Of a DNA stretch of 64,000 nt, positions 54,398 to 63,361 are shown piece after piece (the first letter of the stretch is position 1; each line of letters starts with the position of its first letter). The stretch comes from Paenibacillus graminis (lineage in GTDB: Bacteria; Bacillota; Bacilli; Paenibacillales; Paenibacillaceae), in contig NZ_CP009287.1 in the NCBI RefSeq assembly GCF_000758705.1, forward strand, positions 2,542,001 to 2,606,000, in the 5' to 3' direction. The position numbers and the translations under genes are program-made. The notes beneath the pieces were generated by a model that did no database searches, was not told the origin of the DNA, and saw only the letters and a program-made list of their open reading frames with translations.

Positions 54398-55590
54398 TAG
54401 TTCAGTCCTGACCAGATGATGTTGGTCACATTAAACAATGCCTCTGCGTACCAATTATCCTCGGTGAAAGGCACAAACCATACGGCGGCGAGCTGCTCAG
54501 TAGGATCGATGGCCATGCAGCAGGCTCCCGCGCCTTCATGAAAATAGCTGGTCGGAGAATAGAGGAAGGCAGGGCCTCTTCTCATATCCAGTCCAATGCC
54601 ATAGCTCCGGTCTTTGACATCGTTACCCCAGCAGTAATCTGGTACTCCGTATAGGGTGCGGGTTGTGATTTTCTCGACAGCCTTGCGGCCGATAATACGG
54701 GTATCGCCCAGTGTCCCCATGCCCAGCAGCATGTTGGCGAACCGGATAAGATCAGCTGGTGTAGAGGCCAGACCTCCACCGGTACTGGAGACTGTATCCC
54801 ACAGCTTCTCCAACTGCGAAAATTCCGGCTGATTACCATTGATTAGATCGTTCAGCCGTTTCTCATGTCTCTCGTTTCTTATAATGGCGCGCCCCGCCAG
54901 TTCCGGAGTAAGTTCCCAAACGGTGTCCTTCATGCCAAGAGGCTTCAGAATTTGCTCTTCTATGTACTGTTCAGCGGTAACGCCGGTCACCTTCTTGATG
55001 ATTTCTCCGAGGATGCAGAATCCGAATGAGCAGTATTGCCATTCCTCGCCCAATTTTTTGCTGACCCCGCCGCTCAGCGCGGCTGTGATCCAGTCCGGCT
55101 CCCCATCCCCGGGGTTATACTTTTCGAAATACTCCCCGATTAATTGCCAATAAGACTTATGATAGGGGATCAGGCTGCCCGCACAGTCGGGGAACAGGCC
55201 GGAGGTATGGGTCAGAAGACTGTAGATATCGATTTTATTGAACGGGGCCACGTTAAACGGCTCCAATATGGCGCCTACCGGGATGTCAAACCGGAGAATA
55301 CCGTCCTCAACAAGCTTGGCGACCGCTACTGAGGTAACGGCTTTGGTAATAGAAGCGATATTATGAACGGTTGTCGGCAAAAGCGGATCTGCCCTGTCAT
55401 CCCGGAACGAAAGCGGTCCGATAGCACCGTGCATGAATGTCTTTCCATACCTGGAGACACAGTAAGATGCGGCCTGGATCTTTTTTTGATCGATCAGGGT
55501 CTGGAAATGGGCATTCAAAACCTCGATTCTTGAAGTGTCATAACCCACCTCTGCCGGTGGACAGTCGGTAACTCCTGGTGTATGCAGCAT
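54397..55590 (-). CDS. serine hydrolase, beta-lactamase/esterase (class C-like) family
   Basis: 397 residues, no signal peptide from this start. Class C motifs: S80-I-T-K83 (NIASITKAVTSVA), a Tyr in QYCSFGFCILGEI corresponding to YxN (here YCS), and HEGAGA-like HxG near the C-terminus (FHEGAGACCMA). This is the beta-lactamase-related esterase/D-aminopeptidase/penicillin-binding-protein group. It is first in an operon with two ABC-2 permeases and an ATPase, joined by a one-base overlap, which suggests it acts on or protects the exported compound. That role is inferred. Confidence 0.88.
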   Translation of the reverse strand: MLHTPGVTDCPPAEVGYDTSRIEVLNAHFQTLIDQKKIQAASYCVSRYGKTFMHGAIGPLSFRDDRADPLLPTTVHNIASITKAVTSVAVAKLVEDGILRFDIPVGAILEPFNVAPFNKIDIYSLLTHTSGLFPDCAGSLIPYHKSYWQLIGEYFEKYNPGDGEPDWITAALSGGVSKKLGEEWQYCSFGFCILGEIIKKVTGVTAEQYIEEQILKPLGMKDTVWELTPELAGRAIIRNERHEKRLNDLINGNQPEFSQLEKLWDTVSSTGGGLASTPADLIRFANMLLGMGTLGDTRIIGRKAVEKITTRTLYGVPDYCWGNDVKDRSYGIGLDMRRGPAFLYSPTSYFHEGAGACCMAIDPTEQLAAVWFVPFTEDNWYAEALFNVTNIIWSGLN

Positions 55591-55889
55591 AAGATATAGG
55601 CCTCCTTATAATATTTACGCCATGCATGGGTAACTACTCTATTAAAGCGCTCTCAATAAGTATATTTCCAAACAATGGATGACACAACAGAGAGTTTTTT
55701 TATAATCAAACTTGCCCGGGAGATGCGGCGTGTAAGAAGCAGGATGAAGAAAGATACTAAGGCAGAAGCCCTGTGGCAAACTAGAGATGCGGAAATGAAA
55801 TTGTTCGCTTTCAAGTTCACGGCTTCATGGTAATATCAGCAGATGGAATATGAAATAATGTCATGACCGAAAGGAAAATAAAATTCACT

Positions 55890-57197
55890 ATGAATACTGA
55901 GAAGTCGTTAAAAAAAACGGTAACATTCTTTGAAGCTTTGGCCATTGTTGTAGGAATGATCATCGGTTCCGGGATTTTTCTGAAGCCCGGTATTGTGCTG
56001 AATAATGCAGGTACACCCTGGATGAGTATTTTGGCCTGGGGGATTGGAGGAATCATTACCCTGGCTTCAGCCCTGAGCGTAGCAGAAATTGCAGCCGCAA
56101 TTCCTAAGTCGGGGGGCCTGTACACTTATTTGAGCGAGTTATACGGCGGGGTATTCGGCTATCTGCTGGGTTGGGTACAGGCGGTAATCTCCTATCCGGC
56201 TTCTGTAGCGGCGCTTGCAATTGCTTTTGCCACCTATTCCGGCTACTTTTTGCCGCTGAATGGCTGGCAGCAGAAGCTGCTCGCTGTTTGTATATTAGCT
56301 TTTATACTGATAATGAACGTCATTGCCACCAAATTCGGCGGGATCATCCAGACGGTAGCGACGGTGGGCAAGCTGATTCCGGTGGTGGGTATTGTAGGCG
56401 TGGGCCTGTTCTCGAATCTGGCGCCCGGTTTTGGAGGAATTGAGGCTTCGGCGGCGGGTGCAGGTTTTGGGGTAGCTGTTCTGGGTACACTTTGGGCCTA
56501 TGACGGCTGGATTAGTGTGACCAATATGGCAGGAGAAATCAAGGACCCGGCAAAGACGCTGCCCAAAGTCATTTCAATCGGGGTTATCTTTGTGATCGCC
56601 GTGTATGTGTTATTTAATATTGCAGTTTTCAAGGCGCTGCCTTACGGTCAGATCATTTCTTCCCCGACTCCGGGGGCTGATGCGGCAGAGGCATTGTTCG
56701 GCAACGGCGGCGGGGCTTTTATAACTGCAGGAATTATTGTGTCCGTGCTCGGTGCGCTGAATGGTTATCTGATGACCGCTGCGCGTGTACCTCAGGCGAT
56801 GGGGGAGAACAACCAGATTCCATTTTCCCGGGTGCTCCGCAGCATCCATCCGAAGTTCCAGACCCCGGCCAATGCGCTTATCTTTCAAAGTGTGCTGGCG
56901 GTCATCTATATTTTTTCCGGCACCTTTAATACACTGACCGATCTGCTGGTGTTTGTGCTGTGGATTTTCTTTACCATGGGGGTGTTCGGGGTATTCATCC
57001 TGCGTCACAAAATGCCGCCGGAAAAGGGGCGCTACCGTGTGCCGCTCTATCCGGTTACCCCAATCATTGGGGTGGCAGGCGGAATCTATATTCTGGCCAG
57101 CACGATCATCAGTGATCCGCTGCGCTCCCTGGTCGGTATCGGCATTACGCTGGCCGGACTCCCGGTCTACTATGTGCTGTCCCGCAAAAAACGGTAG
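55890..57197 (+). CDS. steT: amino acid permease, SteT-like serine/threonine exchanger
   Basis: 435 residues, APC superfamily, LAT (SLC7-like) branch. Helix 1 has the substrate motif GMIIGSGIFLKPG; helix 6 has AYDGW; about twelve spans in all. It closely resembles B. subtilis SteT, which exchanges serine, threonine and aromatic amino acids. ATG 55890 is preferred because AAAGGA lies upstream, but ATG 55863 (MTERKIKFT) is possible. It stands alone with 100 bases before the TetR gene. Confidence 0.85.
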   Translation: MNTEKSLKKTVTFFEALAIVVGMIIGSGIFLKPGIVLNNAGTPWMSILAWGIGGIITLASALSVAEIAAAIPKSGGLYTYLSELYGGVFGYLLGWVQAVISYPASVAALAIAFATYSGYFLPLNGWQQKLLAVCILAFILIMNVIATKFGGIIQTVATVGKLIPVVGIVGVGLFSNLAPGFGGIEASAAGAGFGVAVLGTLWAYDGWISVTNMAGEIKDPAKTLPKVISIGVIFVIAVYVLFNIAVFKALPYGQIISSPTPGADAAEALFGNGGGAFITAGIIVSVLGALNGYLMTAARVPQAMGENNQIPFSRVLRSIHPKFQTPANALIFQSVLAVIYIFSGTFNTLTDLLVFVLWIFFTMGVFGVFILRHKMPPEKGRYRVPLYPVTPIIGVAGGIYILASTIISDPLRSLVGIGITLAGLPVYYVLSRKKR

Positions 57198-57255
57198 GTT
57201 CTATCTTTTTACTAAAACGATTTGGATTGACAAATTTTCATCCAGATCATATGAT

Positions 57256-57283
57256 GTGAATGAAAAAATAATTATTCATTCAC
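57256..57283. promoter_or_regulatory. TetR operator 1, autoregulatory
   Basis: GTGAATGAA and TTCATTCAC are perfect inverted half-sites with a ten-base spacer (AAAATAATTA), directly before the tetR gene. The same half-sites with the same spacing recur before the flavodoxin gene. Confidence 0.85.
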
Positions 57284-57296
57284 GGAGCTGCTTAAT

Positions 57297-57875
57297 GTGG
57301 AAGATAAAAAATCACTGATTTATGATTGCGCAAAAGAACTGTTTAGCGATAAGGGGTTTAAAGATACGAATGTTTCAGACATCACCAAAAAGGCTGGAAT
57401 GGCGGTAGGGACTTTTTACAACTACTATTCCTCCAAGGAAAAGCTCTTTATGGAAATTTTTCTCGCAGAAAATGCCAAGCTGAAACAAGAATGTATGCAG
57501 TCTCTTGATTTGAGCCAAAGCCCGCTGACTGTAGTTCGGCAAATGATGATGCTCAACATGGAAGGCATGACTGCAAATCCTATACTTAAAGAATGGTATA
57601 ACAAAAGCGTGTTTGGGAAAATTGAGCAGCTTTTCCGGGAGGAAAACGGTACTCAGTCGGTCGACTTTCTCTATGACAGCTTTCTTGAGATTGTGAAGCA
57701 GTGGCAAGCTGAAGGTAAAATGCGGAGTGATATTGACAGCAAAATGATCATGATGGTGTTCACCGCGATTATCAACGTAGAGACTCACAAGGAAGAAATC
57801 GGGCCGGAGTATTTTCCGCAGCTTCTGGACCATATGACGGAACTGATTATGAAGGGTTTGACGGACTGCTCCTGA
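57297..57875 (+). CDS. TetR family regulator
   Basis: 192 residues. N-terminal HTH about 8-52 (IYDCAKELFSDKGFKDTNVS, ITKKAGMAVGTFYNYYSSKE), C-terminal ligand/dimer domain typical of TetR. GTG start. Flanked by palindromic operators upstream and downstream, so it likely represses itself and the flavodoxin gene that follows. Inducer unknown; the flavodoxin partner suggests electrophile or quinone stress. Confidence 0.9.
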   Translation: MEDKKSLIYDCAKELFSDKGFKDTNVSDITKKAGMAVGTFYNYYSSKEKLFMEIFLAENAKLKQECMQSLDLSQSPLTVVRQMMMLNMEGMTANPILKEWYNKSVFGKIEQLFREENGTQSVDFLYDSFLEIVKQWQAEGKMRSDIDSKMIMMVFTAIINVETHKEEIGPEYFPQLLDHMTELIMKGLTDCS

Positions 57876-57910
57876 CCGAACTAAAGGGGGCAGTTCATTT
57901 ACCGAATAAA

Positions 57911-57953
57911 ATGAATGAATTTAATATTGTTCATTCACATAATATTCATTCAC
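57911..57953. promoter_or_regulatory. TetR operator 2 and an extra half-site before the flavodoxin gene
   Basis: ATGAATGAA (57911-57919), ten-base spacer, TTCATTCAC (57930-57938), and a third TTCATTCAC at 57945-57953. The spacing and half-site equal operator 1 apart from the first base. Confidence 0.85.
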
Positions 57954-58021
57954 ACATCTTAAGGCACTGAAAATGCGCTTAAGCAGGAACAAACAGAATA
58001 AATCGTAAGAGGAGGATTCAC

Positions 58022-58543
58022 ATGGACATTGCAGTCATTTCGTATTCTTTTACCGGAAACAATCAGTTATTAGCGGGCAGCATAGCCAAGGAGCTGTCGG
58101 CAGAGCATATTCAAATCTCCGAACCGAAGACCCGCACGACGGGTACAATTGCCCTGGACATGATCTTCAGCAGGACACCGCGGGTACAGCCAGCGCCGGA
58201 AACCATAGGGGGATATGATTTGGTTCTCTTTTTTGGACCGGTTTGGATGGGGCATGTGGCCGCACCGCTCCGTGCATACTTCAAGTATCTGAAGTCACAT
58301 CCGCAAAGGTACGGGTTCCTGTCCATCAGCGGTGGAGCGGACGGCACCAACCCGAAGCTGACAGGCGATCTCCACAAAAGAGCAGGTACAGAACCCGCTG
58401 TACTTATCGACCTGCATATAGCTGACCTATTGCCTGATCACCAAAAGACTGTCCGGAAAGATACCTCCGCCTACCGGTTAAATGACAGCGATATTCATAA
58501 ATTGACCCATACCATGATGCAGAAATTAAGGGAAGTAATTTAG
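58022..58543 (+). CDS. flavodoxin-like protein
   Basis: 173 residues: FMN-binding fold starting MDIAVISYSFTGNNQLLAGS (phosphate loop SYSFTGNNQ) with a flavodoxin core, and SISGGADGTNP near 100. It probably carries electrons or reduces quinones. It follows the TetR gene by 146 bases with operator sites between, so the pair is a small inducible unit. The partner reductase is not coded here. Confidence 0.8.
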   Translation: MDIAVISYSFTGNNQLLAGSIAKELSAEHIQISEPKTRTTGTIALDMIFSRTPRVQPAPETIGGYDLVLFFGPVWMGHVAAPLRAYFKYLKSHPQRYGFLSISGGADGTNPKLTGDLHKRAGTEPAVLIDLHIADLLPDHQKTVRKDTSAYRLNDSDIHKLTHTMMQKLREVI

Positions 58544-58578
58544 ACCGTAATCTTTTGTCGAAAACGGTCTGTTTCTCC

Positions 58579-58944
58579 CTAGCTATGCTCCGCCAACTGT
58601 ACCTCAAAGCCGTCCGGGTCCAGGATGTAAAAGAACCGCAGGTGGGGGTTCGGCGTGATCGGCCCGCGCGCTACGGGGATACCCTGGCTTTTCAGGTACT
58701 CCATGGCCTCATCCAGCGATTTCACTTCAAACCCAACGGAAACACCGCATTCCGGTTTCAGGGCCGGATCGTTTCCCTGAATAAGCTCAAGCTTGGGGTG
58801 CGTCCCTGTGTCTAACATCACAATTTGTTTTCCTCTGCTCTCAAATCTGCGCTCAATCGGAAGCCCCAGAATCCCGTGATAGAAATTAAGGGAGGTCTCC
58901 AGATCGCGTACCCTCAGCGTAATCCAGTTCAGGCTCAGTTCCAT
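58579..58944 (-). CDS. VOC (glyoxalase/bleomycin resistance) family protein
   Basis: 121 residues, ATG 58944 with AGAGGAG upstream; earlier codons reach into the LysR promoter. Motifs WITLRVRDLETSLNFYHGIL, GLPIERRF, LELIQGNDPA and FYILDPDGFEVQLAEHS give the two beta-alpha-beta-beta-beta units and the C-terminal metal Glu (E in GFEVQLAE). Many such proteins isomerise glyoxal or bind antibiotics; function here unknown. Divergent from the LysR gene. Confidence 0.85.
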   Translation of the reverse strand: MELSLNWITLRVRDLETSLNFYHGILGLPIERRFESRGKQIVMLDTGTHPKLELIQGNDPALKPECGVSVGFEVKSLDEAMEYLKSQGIPVARGPITPNPHLRFFYILDPDGFEVQLAEHS

Positions 58945-59044
58945 GTTTTTAAATACTCCTCTGTGATTTTTCAATTTTATCATTATATATGTATTATAGA
59001 GTATAGCGGGCAATAGTCTATTTGAACCGGAGGAGCTATAGCAA

Positions 59045-59914
59045 ATGGTCGATTTTGAGTGGTACAGAAGCTTTTGCATCATCTATAAATACAACTCGGT
59101 GTCCGAAGCGGCAAAGGTGCGGATGATGACCCAACCGGCAATGAGCCAGCACTTAGCCTCTCTGGAAGCTGAGGTGGGTGAAGCGTTATTCATCAGAACC
59201 CCGCGAAAAATGATTCCAACGGAACGGGGGAAGCAGTTGTATTCACAGCTGGCTCCGCTTATCGAATCGCTGGAGGAGGCCACGATGAATTTTAAGACGG
59301 CTTCGTTACCTACACTCACCTTTATAAAAATAGGGACAGCACATGAATTTTATACGGAAAAGATCCTTCCTCAGCTTCATCAATCCAATAGTTCGGTCAT
59401 TTCAAGTTTTGGAACTGCGGATCAACTGCTGGAGCTGCTGAAGGAAGATAAATTAGATCTCATTGTCACTTCAAAAAAGATTCCAGCCCCCGGCATTGAG
59501 TACCAGAAGGTTATGGATGAAGAATTTGTAATCGTGGCCCCTGCAGCTTATGAGCTTCCAGTTACCGATAGTCTGGAGCATACCGAGCATTGGCTCTCTG
59601 CGCAGCATTGGATCAGCTATGGGCTTGATTTACCGATCATCCGGAGAATTTGGAGAGAGCATTTCAAAAAACGTCCGCAAATCAGACCGGTCCATGTCAT
59701 TCCTAATCTGCATATGATCCTAAAGGCCATCGGGGACGGTGCAGGCCTAAGTGTTATTCCTACTTATCTTTTGGAAAATTCGGGTGATAAACGGACAAAG
59801 GTTATTTTCGGGGAATTAAAAGTGAACAATGAGCTGTTCTTCGCCTATAAACTAAAAGATAAACAACTGCCCCAGATCCATGAGATGATGACAATCATAC
59901 GTGAAAATGGGTAA
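59045..59914 (+). CDS. LysR family transcriptional regulator
   Basis: 289 residues. Winged HTH 1-60 (VSEAAKVRMMTQPAMSQHLASLE) then the periplasmic-binding-protein-like effector domain about 90-285. ATG 59045 follows GGAGGAGCTATAGCAA. It is divergent from the VOC gene and precedes the DJ-1 gene, so either could be its target; the divergent arrangement favours the VOC gene. Confidence 0.85.
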   Translation: MVDFEWYRSFCIIYKYNSVSEAAKVRMMTQPAMSQHLASLEAEVGEALFIRTPRKMIPTERGKQLYSQLAPLIESLEEATMNFKTASLPTLTFIKIGTAHEFYTEKILPQLHQSNSSVISSFGTADQLLELLKEDKLDLIVTSKKIPAPGIEYQKVMDEEFVIVAPAAYELPVTDSLEHTEHWLSAQHWISYGLDLPIIRRIWREHFKKRPQIRPVHVIPNLHMILKAIGDGAGLSVIPTYLLENSGDKRTKVIFGELKVNNELFFAYKLKDKQLPQIHEMMTIIRENG

Positions 59915-60044
59915 AAAACGCAGCCAGTCTATATCCGATGTATAAAAATATTTATGGTTAACCTGCTATTTCATAATTTGTTTTATAGCATTAACGGAAT
60001 TAGAATAAAGGAGGCAAAAAAATATAGTATTGGAGGCAAGTATA

Positions 60045-60704
60045 ATGGCAAAAAAAGTGTTGATCGTCGTTACAAATCATACGGAAATTCATGAAGGCAG
60101 ACCGACTGGGATCTGGCTGTCTGAGTTTGCCGAAGCCTATATGGGATTTACCAGCCAAGGGTATGAAGTTCTGGTGGCTAGTCCTCTAGGAGGAAAAGCT
60201 CCTGTCGATCCAGGCAGTGTGGATGGGCAGACACCGCAGGAAATTTTGGATGCCAAAAAATATCTGGAGAATACTGCAAAGCTTAATGAGGTATCTGCTG
60301 AAGGTTTTGATGCTATTTTCTTGCCGGGGGGTCACGGAACAATGTATGATTTGCCTGATAATCAGGCTCTTCAGAAGCTGCTGCGCGATTTCTATGAAGC
60401 GGACAAGATTGTAGCTGCCGTATGCCATGGACCTGCCGGACTGGTGGGTGCTACATTGTCTTCGGGTCAACCCCTGGTGGCCGGCAAGCGCGTAAATGCT
60501 TTTACGGATCGTGAAGAGGCGGACACGACGCTGGATAAGCATTTGCCTTTCCTGCTTGAAAGCAAGCTGCGTGATTTGGGTGCTATCTATGTGGCTGCGC
60601 CGAATTGGACTTCTCATGTTGAAGTGGACGGCAACCTGATTACAGGCCAGAATCCACAGTCGACGGTTGCTGTAACTCAAGCGGTTATCGCAAAACTGGG
60701 CTAA
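60045..60704 (+). CDS. DJ-1/PfpI family protein (class I glutamine amidotransferase-like)
   Basis: 219 residues. DJ-1/PfpI fold with GGHGTMYDLPDN and the nucleophile elbow AAVCHGPAGLVGAT (Cys), characteristic of glyoxalase III/Hsp31-like proteins or deglycases. The adjacent VOC protein suggests methylglyoxal detoxification. ATG 60045 has GGAGG eight bases before; an upstream in-frame start is less likely. Confidence 0.85.
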   Translation: MAKKVLIVVTNHTEIHEGRPTGIWLSEFAEAYMGFTSQGYEVLVASPLGGKAPVDPGSVDGQTPQEILDAKKYLENTAKLNEVSAEGFDAIFLPGGHGTMYDLPDNQALQKLLRDFYEADKIVAAVCHGPAGLVGATLSSGQPLVAGKRVNAFTDREEADTTLDKHLPFLLESKLRDLGAIYVAAPNWTSHVEVDGNLITGQNPQSTVAVTQAVIAKLG

Positions 60705-60740
60705 TTCCACAATCAAGGTTCTATAACGGCCTCATCCTAA

Positions 60741-60790
60741 ACAACAACCCCTGGCTGTTAAAAAGCACAGGGGTTGTTGTGCTTTTCCTT
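60741..60790 (+). terminator. terminator of the DJ-1 gene, convergent with aldolase
   Basis: ACAACAACCCCTG and CAGGGGTTGTTGT pair around a 12-base loop. GCTTTT follows on the plus strand, and the long stem also ends close to the aldolase stop, so it probably serves both. Confidence 0.75.
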
Positions 60791-61676
60791 AGGTAATGGA
60801 TGCCTTGTAAATGGCCTCAGTGGATTGTGCGAGCAACGCATTGAATTCATCGTCTGATTGCTGGTCGCTTAGCCCTTGCGATAAAGCGCGGGAGAAGCTG
60901 GCGATCAGCCCGTGGTTATGTGCGAGCTTGTCATTGGCTTCCGCTTGTGTATAACCGCCGGACAAAGCCACCACCCGTACCACATGCGGATCTTGGATTA
61001 AATCGCGGTAGAAATCATCTTCAGACGGGATAGACAGCTTCAGCATGACTTTTACGTCTGTGCCAAGAGCGGATAACAAGGCGGAGATTTCCTGTTTTAG
61101 AAGCCGTTCGGCTTGTCCTTTATCTGCCATGTGAATATCCACTTCGGGTTCGATAATCGGCACCAGGCCATAGGAGGCGATTTGCTTCGCGATGGCAAAC
61201 TGCTGTTCAACCACTTGTTTGATGCCGGCAGGATTCGCTTCCTTGATTAGTGAGCGCATCTTGGTCCCAAAGATATTTTTTTGCACGGCGCGCTTCAGGA
61301 GATCATCCAATCCGGGGATAGGCTTCATGAGCTGAACCCCGTTTTCAGGCTCGGCCAGCCCTTGATCGATTTTTAAAAAAGGCACTATGCCTTTCTGCTC
61401 CCACAGATAATCTGCAGTTAATTGGCCGTCAATGGAGCGGTCCATCGTGTTCTCAAAAAGGATTGCACCCAAAATATGTCTGGAATCAAACGCCGGGCTC
61501 TTGATAATACGTGTTCTCATCTCATGCACCAGTTCAAACATCTCTTCTTCATTGGAATAGCGGTCTTCCTGAATACCGTATTGCAGCAGCGCTTTGGGAG
61601 TGCTTCCGCCGCTTTGATCCAAAGCTGCAATAAAACCCTTACCTGTGTGAATCCGTTCCAATTGTTTCGTATTCAT
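60789..61676 (-). CDS. fda: class I fructose-bisphosphate aldolase
   Basis: 295 residues. Sequence resembles the class I fructose-bisphosphate aldolase of Staphylococcus: [45 protein letters not shown] and [12 protein letters not shown], where the Lys in VMLKLS is a Schiff-base candidate. It cleaves fructose-1,6-bisphosphate to triose phosphates without metal. It lies back to back with the short pyruvate kinase. Confidence 0.9.
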   Translation of the reverse strand: MNTKQLERIHTGKGFIAALDQSGGSTPKALLQYGIQEDRYSNEEEMFELVHEMRTRIIKSPAFDSRHILGAILFENTMDRSIDGQLTADYLWEQKGIVPFLKIDQGLAEPENGVQLMKPIPGLDDLLKRAVQKNIFGTKMRSLIKEANPAGIKQVVEQQFAIAKQIASYGLVPIIEPEVDIHMADKGQAERLLKQEISALLSALGTDVKVMLKLSIPSEDDFYRDLIQDPHVVRVVALSGGYTQAEANDKLAHNHGLIASFSRALSQGLSDQQSDDEFNALLAQSTEAIYKASIT

Positions 61677-61810
61677 GGATATGTCCCCTTCCCTTCCGTA
61701 AAGTGAATGACAACTGTTTCAATCATGTATAGTTTAGTTAGAAAAAACGAACAATGCAAACTAGATGAAAAAAGACAGGGAAGCCAATCAGGCAGGGAGG
61801 GTGAGTTCAC

Positions 61811-62920
61811 ATGAGTATTGATTTGATCTGCACGATAGGTCCGGCCAGTTCATCTCCTGCTGTCCTCAAGGAATTGCTGCTGGGCGGGATGACTTCCGCC
61901 CGGCTCAACATGTCACACGGGAGCCATGAGGAGCATGGGCGGGTTATTGAAGCTGTGCGGGCAGCCGCCGCCGAAACGGGACAGCCCTTGAGGATTATGG
62001 GGGACTTGCAGGGACCGAAAATCCGTCTGAAGAGCATCCAAGGGGACGCGGTTTCATTAGAAGAGGGCCGGACGTTTATCCTTGACCAGTCAGATGAACC
62101 GGGAAACCGGGACCGGGCTGCGCTCGATAATCCCGGGGTGATGGAAGATATTTCACAAGGAGCTGCTATCTTAATCAATGACGGGGAAGTCAGGCTTGAG
62201 GTGACGGAGAAGCATCCGCAAAGGATCACAACAAAGGTTATAGTCGGTGGTATGATCGGCAGCCGAAAAGGCGTTAATCTTCCGGGAACGATAATCCGCT
62301 TGCCGGCCATTACGGAAAAAGATAAACAGGATCTTCAATTCCTGCTGGAGCATCATGTGGATTGGATTGCTTGTTCTTTTATCCGCGAGGCTTCGCATCT
62401 GCAGGAAATCCGGGAGTATGTATCCCAACTAGGGAAATACAGCCAACCGGGGCTTATATCCAAGATTGAAACCGTACAAGCTGTCCGTAACTTTCCAGCC
62501 ATCATGGAGGCGTCCGACGGAATCATGATTGCGCGCGGAGATCTGGGGGTGGAGCTTCCTTTTGAGCGAATCCCGTTCATTCAGAAAATGGTGCTCCGCG
62601 AGTGCAGTCTATCCAAGACCTATGTAATTACGGCTACCCAAATGCTGCAATCCATGGTGGAGCATCCGGTTCCGACACGCGCAGAGGTCACAGATGTCTC
62701 TCAGGCTGTTCTGGACGGGAGCGATGGCGTGATGCTGTCAGCGGAAAGCTCGGTCGGCCATTATCCGGTGCGAAGCACACAAGTCCTGAATACGGTCGCC
62801 AAATTTGCGGAGAACATGCGTGAGCAGGGAGAGAGCGGTATTTCACTGGAGGAGTTATGCGAGGACGACCCTTTTGATGAGCTGTTCAAGAAGGTTGCTC
62901 TCCTTAACCGGGCGGATTGA
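61811..62920 (+). CDS. pyruvate kinase paralog lacking the C-terminal domain
   Basis: 369 residues, shorter than the 474-residue Pyk at 12084. The A and B domains are kept with [53 protein letters not shown] and TATQMLQSMVEHPVPTRAE, so the catalytic residues appear to be present, but the C-terminal allosteric domain is gone. It ends with an acidic tail (ELCEDDPFDELFKK). It may be an unregulated or specialised isoenzyme. Divergent from class I aldolase across 134 bases. Confidence 0.85.
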   Translation: MSIDLICTIGPASSSPAVLKELLLGGMTSARLNMSHGSHEEHGRVIEAVRAAAAETGQPLRIMGDLQGPKIRLKSIQGDAVSLEEGRTFILDQSDEPGNRDRAALDNPGVMEDISQGAAILINDGEVRLEVTEKHPQRITTKVIVGGMIGSRKGVNLPGTIIRLPAITEKDKQDLQFLLEHHVDWIACSFIREASHLQEIREYVSQLGKYSQPGLISKIETVQAVRNFPAIMEASDGIMIARGDLGVELPFERIPFIQKMVLRECSLSKTYVITATQMLQSMVEHPVPTRAEVTDVSQAVLDGSDGVMLSAESSVGHYPVRSTQVLNTVAKFAENMREQGESGISLEELCEDDPFDELFKKVALLNRAD

Positions 62921-63129
62921 TCTGCATCACATTTGGTTCCATATTGATGATCTTGGTTTTCGTCTGGCCCGGTCTCTGCGTTAATGGGATAATAAAGCAA
63001 TAGGCAGTGTACCGCTCGGAAGAAATAAAAGCTTGAATTGTGGGCTCAAAAATGTTACACTCTTAAACGTGAGAAATTTACAAATCACATTGCAGCCTCT
63101 TTATTAGAATAGGACGGTACTGCATATGT

Positions 63130-63202
<73 letters not shown>

Positions 63203-63207
63203 TCCTG

Positions 63208-63238
63208 AAGAAACGGCAGAAATGCCGTTTCTTTTTTT
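63208..63238 (+). terminator. terminator of tRNA-Lys copy 2
   Basis: GAAACGGCA and TGCCGTTTC pair around GAAA, followed by TTTTTTT, the same core as at 46216. Confidence 0.9.
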
Positions 63239-63271
63239 GCGTAGAATAATAAGTCCGAAACCCAAAGAAAT

Positions 63272-63305
63272 GCCCTTCCGGCTTCTTATTGGGAAGCGAA
63301 AGGGC
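63272..63305 (-). terminator. possible terminator after the iron-type ABC gene
   Basis: GCCCTT/AAGGGC and GCTTC/GAAGC form a nested stem around TTATTGG. On the minus strand it is followed by ATTTCTTT. Weak U-tract. Confidence 0.4.
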
Positions 63306-63361
63306 GGGCAGTTGCTTTCTCGACTTTCAGTTATGCTACATTCATTATTCCGCAGCAATAC

